64,000 nucleotides of DNA from Polynucleobacter necessarius (GTDB lineage Bacteria; Pseudomonadota; Gammaproteobacteria; Burkholderiales; Burkholderiaceae), in assembly GCF_900095175.1 (NCBI RefSeq), contig NZ_LT606946.1, positions 1,829,417 to 1,893,416 on the forward strand. The letters run 5' to 3'. Shown here piece after piece: positions 56,701 to 64,000 of this stretch; positions within the stretch are counted from its first letter, which is position 1, and each line of letters starts with the position of its first letter. A model generated the notes under the pieces. That model ran no database searches and was not told the DNA's origin. It was given only the letters and a program-made list of their open reading frames with translations. A program made the position numbers and the translations under genes.

Positions 56701-58512
56701 TCCAGAATCAAGCAGGTTGCCTCAGGCCGTTTTGGTGTTACTACTGAATATTTGCGTTCTGCTGATCAGATTCAGATCAAGATGGCCCAAGGCGCTAAGC
56801 CCGGTGAAGGTGGCCAATTGCCGGGTGGAAAAGTTTCCGATTACATCGGTAAGCTGCGTTTCTCTGTGCCGGGAGTAGGCTTGATTTCTCCTCCTCCGCA
56901 CCACGATATTTACTCTATTGAAGATATTGCCCAGTTGATTCACGATCTGAAGAACGTGAACCCAGCTGCTGACGTATCTGTGAAGTTAGTTTCTGAGGTG
57001 GGTGTTGGCACGATTGCTGCCGGTGTTGCTAAGGCGAAAGCAGATCATGTCGTGATCGCTGGACATGACGGCGGTACAGGTGCATCTCCACTATCTTCTA
57101 TTAAGCATGCTGGTTCACCATGGGAATTAGGTTTGGCTGAAACTCAACAAACTTTAGTGCTCAATGGTTTGCGTAGCCGTATTCGCGTGCAAGCTGACGG
57201 TCAAATGAAAACGGGTCGTGACGTCGTGATCGGTGCTTTATTGGGCGCGGACGAGTTTGGTTTTGCAACAGCGCCATTGGTTGTTGAGGGTTGCATCATG
57301 ATGCGCAAGTGTCATTTGAATACCTGTCCAGTTGGTGTTGCTACTCAAGATCCTGAGTTGCGTAAAAAGTTCTCTGGTAAACCAGAGCATGTTGTGAATT
57401 TCTTCTTCTTCATTGCAGAGGAAGTGCGCGAGATCATGGCTCAACTCGGTATTCGTAAGTTTGATGATTTGATTGGTCGCGTTGATTTCTTGGATACCCG
57501 TAAAGGTATTGAGAACTGGAAAGTCCATGGCTTGGATTTCAGTAAGATTTTTGCTGAGCCGAATGTTGCTCAAGATGTGCCTCGCTACCAGGTCCTGACA
57601 CAAGAGCATGGTTTGGGCAGTGCGCTCGACAATGTTCTGATCGAGAAGAGTGAGTCTGCGTTACAACGTGGCGAAAAAGTTTCCTTCATTGTTCCAGTGA
57701 AGAACGTGAACCGTACTGTTGGCGCAATGCTCTCCGGAGAAATTGCTCAACGTTATGGCCATGCTGGCTTGCCTGATGACACCATTCATATCCAATTGAA
57801 CGGCACTGCTGGTCAAAGTTTTGCCGCCTTCTTGGCGCGCGGCATTACGTTGGACTTAGTTGGTGACGGCAATGACTATGTCGGAAAAGGTTTATCTGGT
57901 GGACGTGTGATTGTGCGTGCCCCACATGAGTTCCGTGGCGACACAGCAAAGAACATCATTGTTAGTAACGCTGTTCTTTATGGCGCCATCGGCGGTGAAG
58001 CATTCTTCAACGGTGTGGCTGGCGAGCGTTTTGCAGTTCGTAACTCTGGTGCAACAACGGTAGTTGAAGGCACGGGCGATCACGGATGCGAGTACATGAC
58101 TGGCGGTACTGTTGTGGTGTTGGGCGCAACCGGTCGTAACTTTGCTGCAGGTATGAGCGGTGGCATTGCTTATGTATACGACGAAGATGGACTCTTTGAG
58201 AAGCGTTGCAATACCAGCATGGCAACTTTGGAAAAAGTATTGCCGTCAGCTGAGCAGATTGCCAAGATGCCTCAGCCACAGTGGCATGCCCCTGTTGACG
58301 TGAAGGATGGTGGTGAGCGTATGACTGATGAGCAAATTCTGAAAGGCTTGATCGAGCGTCATTTCCGCCATACCGGTTCAGAGCGTGCAAAAGCGCTCTT
58401 GGCTGATTGGGAAAATGCCCGCGGTCGTTTTGTGAAAGTGCTGCCTACTGAGTACAAACGTGCTCTAGGTGAGTTGTGGGAAAAAGCGCAAAACAAAACT
58501 GTTGCAGCTTAA
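53767..58512 (+). CDS. gltB: Glutamate synthase (NADPH) large subunit
   Basis: A 1,581-residue enzyme subunit. The N-terminal class II glutaminase is exposed after removal of a short propeptide: the nucleophile is Cys26 in EHDACGVGF. The FMN/synthase barrel follows, including the 3Fe-4S cysteines in [12 protein letters not shown], and the C-terminal GXGXG beta-helix. Ammonia released from glutamine is channelled to 2-oxoglutarate. It works with the product of gltD 38 bases downstream. Full length and intact. Confidence 0.98.
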   Translation: MTTQMNTDLRPIAQGLYDPQNEHDACGVGFVAHIKGKKSHEIVAQGLKILENLDHRGAVGADPLMGDGAGILIQVPDTLYREEMAKQGIELPPFGEYGVGMIFLPKEHASRLACEQELERTVRLEGQAVLGWRDVPIDVKLPMSPTVQMTEPFIRQIFIGRGRDIMTTDALERKLYVIRKTASHAIQDLHLKHGKEYFVASMSARTIVYKGLLLANQVGVYYKDLQDPRTVSALALVHQRFSTNTFPAWELAHPYRMIAHNGEINTVKGNVNWVNAREGAISSPVLGDDLKKLWPLIYPGQSDTACFDNCLELLVMSGYPLAQAMMMMIPEAWEQHSLMDENRRAFYEYHAAMMEPWDGPAAMAFTDGRQIGATLDRNGLRPARYYVTDDDLVIMGSEAGVLPIPESKIVQKWRLQPGKMFMIDMEQGRIIDDVELKDAVSKAKPYKSWIDAVRVKLDEVDASKVDLVDEKTTIRPAAKLLDRQQAFGYTQEDIKYLMAPMAMNGEEAIGSMGNDSPLAVLSNKNKPLYNYFKQLFAQVTNPPIDSIRENMVMSLVSFIGPKPNLLDTNNINPPMRLEVSQPILDFDDMTKIRHIGHYTNGKFRSYELDICYPASWGKAGIEARLASLCAEAADAGRSGYNILIVSDRQVDEQRVAIPALLATSAIHQHLVEKGLRTSVGLVVETGSARETHHFALLAGYGAEAVHPYLAMETLAEMAKGLPGDLSAEKAVKNFVKAVGKGLQKVMSKMGISTYMSYTGSQIFEAIGLNKDVIDHYFKGTPSNVGGIGVFEVAEEALRMHQSAFGNDPVLTNMLEAGGEYAFRIRGENHMWTPDTIAKLQHSTRIGIDKGYQTYKEYANIINDQTKRQMTLRGLFEFKIDPAKAIPLDEVESAKEIVKRFATGAMSLGSISTEAHATLAIAMNRIGGKSNTGEGGEDPNRYVNELKGIPIKKGETLASILGDDVVEANIPLLDGDSLRSRIKQVASGRFGVTTEYLRSADQIQIKMAQGAKPGEGGQLPGGKVSDYIGKLRFSVPGVGLISPPPHHDIYSIEDIAQLIHDLKNVNPAADVSVKLVSEVGVGTIAAGVAKAKADHVVIAGHDGGTGASPLSSIKHAGSPWELGLAETQQTLVLNGLRSRIRVQADGQMKTGRDVVIGALLGADEFGFATAPLVVEGCIMMRKCHLNTCPVGVATQDPELRKKFSGKPEHVVNFFFFIAEEVREIMAQLGIRKFDDLIGRVDFLDTRKGIENWKVHGLDFSKIFAEPNVAQDVPRYQVLTQEHGLGSALDNVLIEKSESALQRGEKVSFIVPVKNVNRTVGAMLSGEIAQRYGHAGLPDDTIHIQLNGTAGQSFAAFLARGITLDLVGDGNDYVGKGLSGGRVIVRAPHEFRGDTAKNIIVSNAVLYGAIGGEAFFNGVAGERFAVRNSGATTVVEGTGDHGCEYMTGGTVVVLGATGRNFAAGMSGGIAYVYDEDGLFEKRCNTSMATLEKVLPSAEQIAKMPQPQWHAPVDVKDGGERMTDEQILKGLIERHFRHTGSERAKALLADWENARGRFVKVLPTEYKRALGELWEKAQNKTVAA

Positions 58513-58550
58513 TCAATATAGACATTAAGAAAAGATACTAAGGATTCGAT

Positions 58551-60014
58551 ATGGGTAAGGTCACTGGATTTATGGAGTTTGAGCGCGTAGAGGAAACCTA
58601 CGAAGCTCCCGTTAAACGCCTCCATCACTACAAAGAGTTCGTTGTGGCATTAACGGATGAAGAAGCCAAAGTACAGGGCGCACGCTGTATGGATTGTGGC
58701 ATTCCCTTTTGCAATAACGGTTGCCCTGTAAACAACATCATCCCCGATTTCAATGACTTGGTATTTCATAGTGATTGGAAGAATGCATTAGATGTTTTGC
58801 AATCAACTAATAACTTTCCTGAATTCACGGGCCGCATCTGCCCAGCACCTTGCGAAGCCGCATGCACCCTAGGAATCAATAGTGACGCGGTTGGTATTAA
58901 GTCAATCGAGCACGCCATTATTGATAAAGGTTGGGAGAATGGTTGGGTTAAACCGCAACCATCCAAGACTAAGACCGGCAAGAAGGTTGCCGTTGTTGGC
59001 GGCGGCCCTGCTGGTATGGCGACTGCGCAGCAATTAGCACGTGTAGGTCATGACGTTACCGTATTTGAAAAGAATGATCGTGTTGGCGGATTGTTACGCT
59101 ACGGCATTCCTGATTTCAAGATGGAAAAATGGCTGATCGACCGTCGCATTGAGCAGATACAAGCCGAAGGCGTGAAGTTTGAAACGGGCGTATTTGTGGG
59201 TAAAGAGGCGATTGGCGCTGAAGTTAAAAACTATTCTACAAAAACCGTTTCACCTGATCAGTTGATGAAAGATTTTGACGCTGTTGTGATTAGCGGCGGA
59301 TCTGAGCAGCCACGTGACTTGCCAGTCCCCGGTCGCGAGTTGAAGGGTGTTCATTACGCTTTGGAATTCTTGATTCCTCAGAACAAAGAAAACGCAGGCG
59401 ATTTCAAAAACGAAATTTCTGCAGCTGGTAAGCATGTCGTTGTAATTGGTGGTGGTGATACCGGATCTGATTGCGTGGGCACCTCCAATCGTCATGGTGC
59501 TGCCAAGATTACTCAATTTGAATTATTGCCACAGCCACCAGAAACTGAAAACAAGCCTTTGGTATGGCCTTACTGGCCAACGAAGTTGCGCACCTCTTCA
59601 TCACATGAAGAAGGTTGTGAGCGTGATTGGTCAGTTGCAACTAAGCGCTTTGAAGGTAAAGACGGCAAATTAGAGAAACTAATTTGTGTGCGTTTGGAGT
59701 GGAAAGACGGCAAGATGACAGAAATGCCAAACTCTGAATTTGAGATTAAGGCAGATTTAGTGTTCTTAGCGATGGGCTTTGTATCACCTGCCGCTCAGGT
59801 TCTGAATGCATTTGGTGTTGAAAAAGATGCTCGCGGCAATGCCAAGGCTACTGTTGATGGCAAAAACGCTTATCAAACCAATGTTCCAAAGGTCTTTGCT
59901 GCTGGCGATATGCGCCGTGGACAATCTTTGGTTGTTTGGGCGATTCGTGAAGGTCGCCAAGCTGCTCAAGCAGTAGACGAGTATTTAATGGGGTCTTCTG
60001 TTCTCCCGCGATAA
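58551..60014 (+). CDS. gltD: Glutamate synthase small subunit
   Basis: A 487-residue flavoprotein that takes electrons from NADPH and passes them to GltB. N-terminal 4Fe-4S cysteines lie in [14 protein letters not shown] and [11 protein letters not shown]. The FAD-binding motif [16 protein letters not shown] is near residue 147, and the NADPH site [14 protein letters not shown] near residue 300. Co-transcribed with gltB. Confidence 0.98.
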   Translation: MGKVTGFMEFERVEETYEAPVKRLHHYKEFVVALTDEEAKVQGARCMDCGIPFCNNGCPVNNIIPDFNDLVFHSDWKNALDVLQSTNNFPEFTGRICPAPCEAACTLGINSDAVGIKSIEHAIIDKGWENGWVKPQPSKTKTGKKVAVVGGGPAGMATAQQLARVGHDVTVFEKNDRVGGLLRYGIPDFKMEKWLIDRRIEQIQAEGVKFETGVFVGKEAIGAEVKNYSTKTVSPDQLMKDFDAVVISGGSEQPRDLPVPGRELKGVHYALEFLIPQNKENAGDFKNEISAAGKHVVVIGGGDTGSDCVGTSNRHGAAKITQFELLPQPPETENKPLVWPYWPTKLRTSSSHEEGCERDWSVATKRFEGKDGKLEKLICVRLEWKDGKMTEMPNSEFEIKADLVFLAMGFVSPAAQVLNAFGVEKDARGNAKATVDGKNAYQTNVPKVFAAGDMRRGQSLVVWAIREGRQAAQAVDEYLMGSSVLPR

Positions 60015-60024
60015 TATCGAGGAT

Positions 60025-60890
60025 ATGAACAGTAGCCACTCCAACTCGGTGGAAGTGAAGCAAAAAACCTCTAGCGGTGGCCATGGCGAAGTTGTAGTTC
60101 AAATTAAGGACGTCAACTTTTCCTATGCTCCTGGTGAGCGGCAAATTTTATCGGGACTCAATATGGAGTTCCGCCGTGGCCAAGTTGTTGCGGTGATGGG
60201 TGGCTCCGGTTGTGGCAAGACCACAATTCTGAGACTGATTGGTGGACAATTCACAGCATAGTCTGGCCAAGTTCTTTTTGAAGATCATGACATTGGCAAA
60301 ATGAACGGCGCCGAGTTAATGGCTGCCCGTCGTCGTATGGGAATGCTTTTTCAGTTTGGTGCACTATTTACGGATCTGAGTGTTTTTGAAAATGTCGCTT
60401 TTCCTTTGCGTGAACATACCGATTTAAGTGAAGAGTTATTGTGTTCACTAGTGCTCATGAAGCTGAATACAGTTAGCTTACGCGGCGCACGCGATTTAAT
60501 GCCTTCACAAATTTCCGGTGGCATGGCGCGCCGTGTTGCTCTTGCAAGAGCGATTGCGCTTGATTCCCCTTTGATTATGTATGACGAACCCTTTGCTGAC
60601 TTGGATCCAATTTCATTAGGAATTACTGCACGCCTGATCCGCAACTTAAATCAAGCTCTGGGTGCAACTAGCCTATTGGTCACACATGATGTTGAAGAAA
60701 CGTTTGAAATTGCCGATTACGTTTATTTCATTGCCAATGGTCGCATTGGTGCAGAAGGTACGCCAGAAGAATTGAGTCGCTCAAGCGATCCGTTTGTACG
60801 CCAATTCCTAGTGCCTCACCGGATGGCCCCGTGCCATTTCATTATCCAGGACAAAGCCCTGCAGAAGATTTTGGGGTGAGTCTGAAATGA
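60025..60890 (+). pseudogene. mlaF: MlaF, phospholipid ABC transporter ATPase: nonsense + frameshift
   Basis: The Mla ATPase gene with two lesions. Walker A MGGSGCGKTT is followed by GGQFTA and an in-frame TAG at 60259-60261, where homologues suggest CAG (Gln). The same frame continues with the Q-loop, signature ISGGMARRVALARA, Walker B LIMYDEPFADLD and the H-loop THD. Near 60808-60811 one base is lost. Adding it restores the family end DGPVPFHYPGQSPAEDFG and a TGA that would overlap the mlaE ATG (ATGA). Without restoration the end is an alien PHRMAPCHF tail. It begins 10 bases after gltD. Confidence 0.88.
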
Positions 60891-61670
60891 GCATTCTTCA
60901 TAAGGCCTTAGATCTTCTCGGTGACCTCGGTTTTTTTGTTCGTCGTAATTTAACGAGCCTTGGTCTTGCTGCAGTGATTTGGCGTTCCGGATTTTTATTA
61001 AAAAGACCTCGCTTAATTTCTGATCAGATTTTGTTTGTTGGAAATCACTCATTTGTGATCATTGCGGTATCTGGTTTATTCGTTGGCTTCGTCTTGGGTC
61101 TGCAGGGTTATTACACGCTCAATCGTTATGGCTCTGAACAAGCTCTCGGTTTATTGGTTGCGCTATCACTCACTCGTGAATTAGGTCCCGTGATTACTGC
61201 TCTATTGTTTGCCGGTCGTGCCGGCACATCTCTCACTGCAGAGATTGGATTGATGAAAGCTGGCGAACAGCTCAGCGCAATGGAAATGATGGCGGTAGAT
61301 CCATTGAGTCGTGTGATTGCATCGCGCTTATGGGCGGGTATTATTGCAATGCCGATTTTGGCGACGATCTTTACGGCTGTTGGTGTGATGGGCGGCTACT
61401 TTGTTGGAGTCCCATTAATTGGTGTGGACTCTGGCGCCTTCTGGTCTCAGATGCAGGGTGGGGTGGGTCTCTTCTCTGATATTGGTAATGGCCTGATTAA
61501 GAGTCTGGTGTTTGGTGTGGCGGTGACCTTTATAGCCGCTGTATCAGGGCTATGAGGCAAAACCTACACCTGAGGGCGTATCGCAAGCTACCACTAGAAC
61601 GGTGGTGATTTCCTCCTTATCGGTTTTAGCATTGGACTTTTTGCTAACTGCAATGATGTTCTCGAATTAG
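60887..61670 (+). pseudogene. mlaE: MlaE, phospholipid ABC transporter permease, frameshifted
   Basis: An inner-membrane permease of the MlaFEDB complex. Five hydrophobic segments and the signature SLTRELGPVITALLFAGRAGTSLTAE are intact. The frame breaks near 61541: one extra base after FIAA sends it to a TGA within six codons. Removing it restores [40 protein letters not shown] and a TAG. The lost end is the last transmembrane segment and coupling region, so function is doubtful. Confidence 0.87.
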
Positions 61671-61691
61671 AAAGAATAAACTGGGACTCTT

Positions 61692-62174
61692 ATGAGAAAA
61701 AGTGCAATTGATATTTGGGTTGGAATCTTTGTAGCCATTGGTTTGTTGGCTGCTTTGTTTCTTGCATTAAAGGTCGGCAATATGAACGCCGTTTCTTTTG
61801 CGCCTACTTACAAAATTTCTGCCAGATTTGACAATATTGGTGGACTCAAGCCACGTGCGCCCGTGAAAAGTGCTGGTGTAGTTGTTGGCCGCATTGCCAA
61901 TATCTCTTTTGATGACAAGACCTATCAAGCAACCGTCACCATGACGATTGAAGATACTTATAAGTTCCCTAAAGATTCTTCCGCAAAGATTTTGACATCC
62001 GGTTTATTGGGTGAGCAATACATTGGTCTTGAGGCTGGAGGCTCCGACGATATGTTGGTTGCCGGAGATAAGATTACTCAGACGCAGTCCGCAGTGGTTC
62101 TTGAAAATCTGATCAGCCAGTTCCTGTACAGCAAGGCGGCTGATAGTGGTCAAGACAAAGGCGCAGCAAAATAA
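61692..62174 (+). CDS. mlaD: MlaD, MCE-domain phospholipid-binding protein
   Basis: A 160-residue protein with an N-terminal anchor (about residues 7-27) and one MCE domain, including GLKPRAPVKSAGVVVGRI and ILTSGLLGEQYIGLEAG. The C-terminal helix region LENLISQFLY is present. Homologues form a periplasmic hexamer bound to the MlaE permease. The reading frame is fully open, unlike its neighbours. Its stop overlaps the first mlaA ATG. Confidence 0.94.
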   Translation: MRKSAIDIWVGIFVAIGLLAALFLALKVGNMNAVSFAPTYKISARFDNIGGLKPRAPVKSAGVVVGRIANISFDDKTYQATVTMTIEDTYKFPKDSSAKILTSGLLGEQYIGLEAGGSDDMLVAGDKITQTQSAVVLENLISQFLYSKAADSGQDKGAAK

Positions 62175-62176
62175 TG

Positions 62177-62917
62177 ATGCTGGCAAAGCTTAAACGCCTT
62201 GTGCTGCTTGGCATAGCGACCGCTATGGTTGGTTGTGCATCAATTCCTGCAGGCGTTGAGCCCTCCCCGCATGATCCTTGAGAGCCGTTTAATCGCTCCG
62301 TTTTTGAATTTAACGAGGGCTTAGATGCCTATTTTCTCAAGCCAGTAGTGTCCGGCTATCGCTTTGTTTTGCCTGAGTTTGTGCGTGATGGCATTTACAA
62401 CTTCTTTAGCAATTACAGTGATATCTATACAGCCCTCCAAAATCTATTGCAGGGCAAGCCAGACTATGCATTTAACGATCTTATGCGAGTAGTGGTCAAT
62501 ACCACTATGGGTTTGGGCGGTCTGATTGATTTGGCAACCTCAGGCGGCCTTGAAAAACATAAAGAAGACTGGGGCCAAACCTTTGGGGTGTGGGGCATTC
62601 CATCGGGGCCATATGTTGTTTTGCCATTCTTTGGCCCAAGCAATGTGCGCGACACCTTTGGTACCGCAGCGGATTTAGAGTCAGATTACTTATTTAGGTT
62701 ATTGCCAGATGTTGCTCTAAGAAATAGCTTGACTGGTCTTAGGGTGGTCAATTCTCGTAATACGTATTACGAGGCTGGTGATTTATTGGATGGGGCGGCT
62801 ATTGATAAGTACAGCTTTATGCGTGATGCATATATCCAAAGACGTCAATATCAGATTAATGAGGGTCGAGATGATGAAGAGCCATTAATGCCCCCTTATC
62901 AAAATCCTTATGAGTAA
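62177..62917 (+). pseudogene. mlaA: MlaA (VacJ) outer-membrane lipoprotein, nonsense
   Basis: The frame opens with a lipoprotein signal (LVLLGIATAMVGC) and reaches PSPHDP, then an in-frame TGA at 62279-62281. It continues unbroken with EPFNRSVFEFNEGLDAYFLKP...WGIPSGPYVVLPFFGPS, the hallmark of MlaA. Homologues have Trp or Leu here (DPWEPFNR), so the lesion is most simply TGG to TGA. A truncated peptide of 34 residues would result. The part after the stop has an internal start but no signal peptide. An ATG three bases earlier is also possible. Confidence 0.9.
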
Positions 62918-62988
62918 CATTGGCTGATTACATCAGATTGATGAAAAGGCTAAAATGGCCCTCAATCATCAGCCCAGAGCGAGGAAAT

Positions 62989-63636
62989 ATGAAAAGCCAA
63001 AAACCCATTCAAAAATACTTTGCAGCCTTGCTCTCAGGCTTGTTTTTGTTTGTCGGTAGCGTTTCTGCGCAAGCAGTTGATCAGTCAACGCCAGATGGTT
63101 TGATTAAGACTGTAGTCTCTGATGTGATGGCCTCCGTCAAGTCTGATCCAGAAATTCAAAAAGGTAATATTCCACGCATCGTGGATTTAGTGGATAAGAA
63201 AATTGTCCCCTATACCGATATGCGCCGCACTACTGAAATGGCAATGGGGCCCAATTGGAAAAAAGCCACCCCAGAGCAGCAGGCTCAATTAGTTTCTGAG
63301 TTTAAGAATTTACTGATTCGTACTTACTCTGGTGCTTTAAGCCAATTGCGTGATCAGACAATTCAATTTAAGCTTTTGCGTGCAGCTCCTGACGATAAAG
63401 AGGTCGTTGTGAAGACTGTAGTGATTGGTCGTGGCGATCCGATACCTCTCGACTATCACCTAGAAAAAACAGCCAATGGCTGGAAAGTCTATGACATGAA
63501 CATCATGGGTGTTTGGCTGGTAGAGGCTTATCGCAATCAATTCGCTAATCAGATTAGCCAGAATGGTGTCGAGGGTTTAGTGAAGTTCTTGCAGGATCGT
63601 AATAAGCAGCTTGCTGCTGCGAAGCCTGCAAACTAA
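62989..63636 (+). CDS. mlaC: MlaC, periplasmic phospholipid carrier
   Basis: A 215-residue secreted protein (signal peptide ending VSAQA) of the Tgt2/MlaC family: IVDLVDKKIVPYTDMRRTTEMAMG, LVSEFKNLLIRTYSGAL and NGWKVYDMNIMGVWLVEAYRNQF are diagnostic. MlaC shuttles phospholipids between MlaA and MlaFEDB. The ATG giving MKSQKPIQKYF follows GAGGAAAT and is preferred over an upstream in-frame extension. The frame is intact. Confidence 0.93.
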   Translation: MKSQKPIQKYFAALLSGLFLFVGSVSAQAVDQSTPDGLIKTVVSDVMASVKSDPEIQKGNIPRIVDLVDKKIVPYTDMRRTTEMAMGPNWKKATPEQQAQLVSEFKNLLIRTYSGALSQLRDQTIQFKLLRAAPDDKEVVVKTVVIGRGDPIPLDYHLEKTANGWKVYDMNIMGVWLVEAYRNQFANQISQNGVEGLVKFLQDRNKQLAAAKPAN

Positions 63637-63670
63637 AGACTACACAAGATTAATCAAAGATAAATATCAG

Positions 63671-63931
63671 ATGCCATTTTTATTGCCTATTTCAGTGACG
63701 CAGAGCAACGTTCTGCAGTTGGAAAAAGATGGCCTCTTCAATCTTGCATCATTACAAACTGTTGATTGCATCAATCTCAAGGATTTTGACTCCACCGTGC
63801 TAACGGTTTTGTTGGCATGGCAGAAAAAATTACAAGCTGATGGTTTACAGATTTCAGTGAAAAACGCATCAGAAAAATTAACTGTATTGGCTAGCGTGTA
63901 TGGTGTTGCTGAGTTGCTAGGTTTGTCATAG
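63671..63931 (+). CDS. mlaB: MlaB, STAS-domain subunit
   Basis: An 86-residue STAS-domain protein. NLASLQTVDCINLKDFDSTVLTVLLAWQKKLQ has the STAS beta-helix core with the conserved Asp-Ser-Thr near the middle. MlaB binds and stabilises MlaF in the transporter. The ATG giving MPFLLPISVTQ is chosen; an earlier in-frame start overlaps mlaC. The frame is intact, although its partner ATPase gene is broken. Confidence 0.85.
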   Translation: MPFLLPISVTQSNVLQLEKDGLFNLASLQTVDCINLKDFDSTVLTVLLAWQKKLQADGLQISVKNASEKLTVLASVYGVAELLGLS

Positions 63932-63932
63932 C

Positions 63933-64000
63933 ATGCATGCAGCAATATCGATAAAAAACGTATCAAAAAATTATGGCGCCCTACAAGCGCTTGATGATGT
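63933..64000 (+). CDS. ABC transporter ATP-binding protein (5' end only)
   Basis: The first 22 codons, MHAAISIKNVSKNYGALQAL, match the N-terminal strand of ABC ATPases (xIxNVSKxYG...ALDDV). It starts 1 base after mlaB. In Burkholderiaceae the mla operon is often followed by an ABC-2-type exporter ATPase/permease pair. The Walker A motif lies beyond the window. Confidence 0.75.
   Translation, partial: MHAAISIKNVSKNYGALQALDD

Noticed and set aside
61541..61670. Programmed ribosomal frameshifting in mlaE
   Set aside because: No slippery heptamer or downstream structure at the shift; neighbouring genes show ordinary decay lesions.
60259..62281. Stop-codon recoding (TAG or TGA read as an amino acid) in mlaF, mlaA and the GNAT gene
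   Set aside because: Both TAG and TGA are involved, no recoding element is visible, other genes here end normally at TGA and TAG, and two of these genes also carry frameshifts.

Overview
The window looks like a betaproteobacterial chromosome of the Burkholderiaceae, most probably Polynucleobacter. The evidence is the ribosomal and EF-Tu protein sequences, the rRNA operon with tRNA-Ile/tRNA-Ala in its spacer, and the order tRNA-Tyr/Gly/Thr-tuf-tRNA-Trp-secE-nusG-rplKAJL-rpoBC-rpsLG-fusA-tuf-S10-spc-alpha. Seven genes in the non-ribosomal flanks carry nonsense or frameshift lesions while every translation and transcription gene is intact. That pattern suits a genome under reduction, such as the Euplotes endosymbiont Polynucleobacter necessarius. 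The species call is inference.

Layout. 1-1910: end of a diaA/gmhA-like gene, a DolP-like BON lipoprotein, a small cytochrome c and a dead GNAT acetyltransferase. 1911-7581: a complete rrn operon with promoter, boxA sites and a strong terminator. 7613-9247: a tRNA/tuf transcription unit. 9268-40331: the macromolecular-synthesis supercluster (secE, nusG, ribosomal proteins, rpoB/C/A, secY, infA, EF-G and two EF-Tu copies), with recognisable leaders, promoters, attenuator-like hairpins and terminators. 40356-48572: cutA, dsbD, hemB, engB, cytochrome c4, lysA, lptM, cyaY, aroB and aroK. 48585-50380: remnants of a competence/type IV pilus secretin locus, between aroK and the PBP1A gene as in the mrcA-hofMNOPQ-aroK-aroB arrangement of other proteobacteria. 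50520-53572: mrcA and a broken REP-associated transposase. 53767-60014: gltB-gltD glutamate synthase. 60025-63931: the mla phospholipid-transport operon, with mlaF, mlaE and mlaA broken and mlaD, mlaC and mlaB open. 63933-64000: start of another ABC ATPase gene.

I did not find a previously undescribed multi-gene system. No CRISPR array, defence island, prophage or metabolic novelty is visible. The best leads are regulatory and evolutionary: (i) an L10-type leader ending in a textbook intrinsic terminator just before rplJ; (ii) a promoter plus structured leader splitting rpsJ from rplC; (iii) pathway-level loss of the Mla system; (iv) loss of the DNA-uptake/pilus secretin locus; (v) a 1.2-kb tuf duplication that appears perfect. 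All positions, pairings and frames were read by eye; no alignments or folding programs were run.
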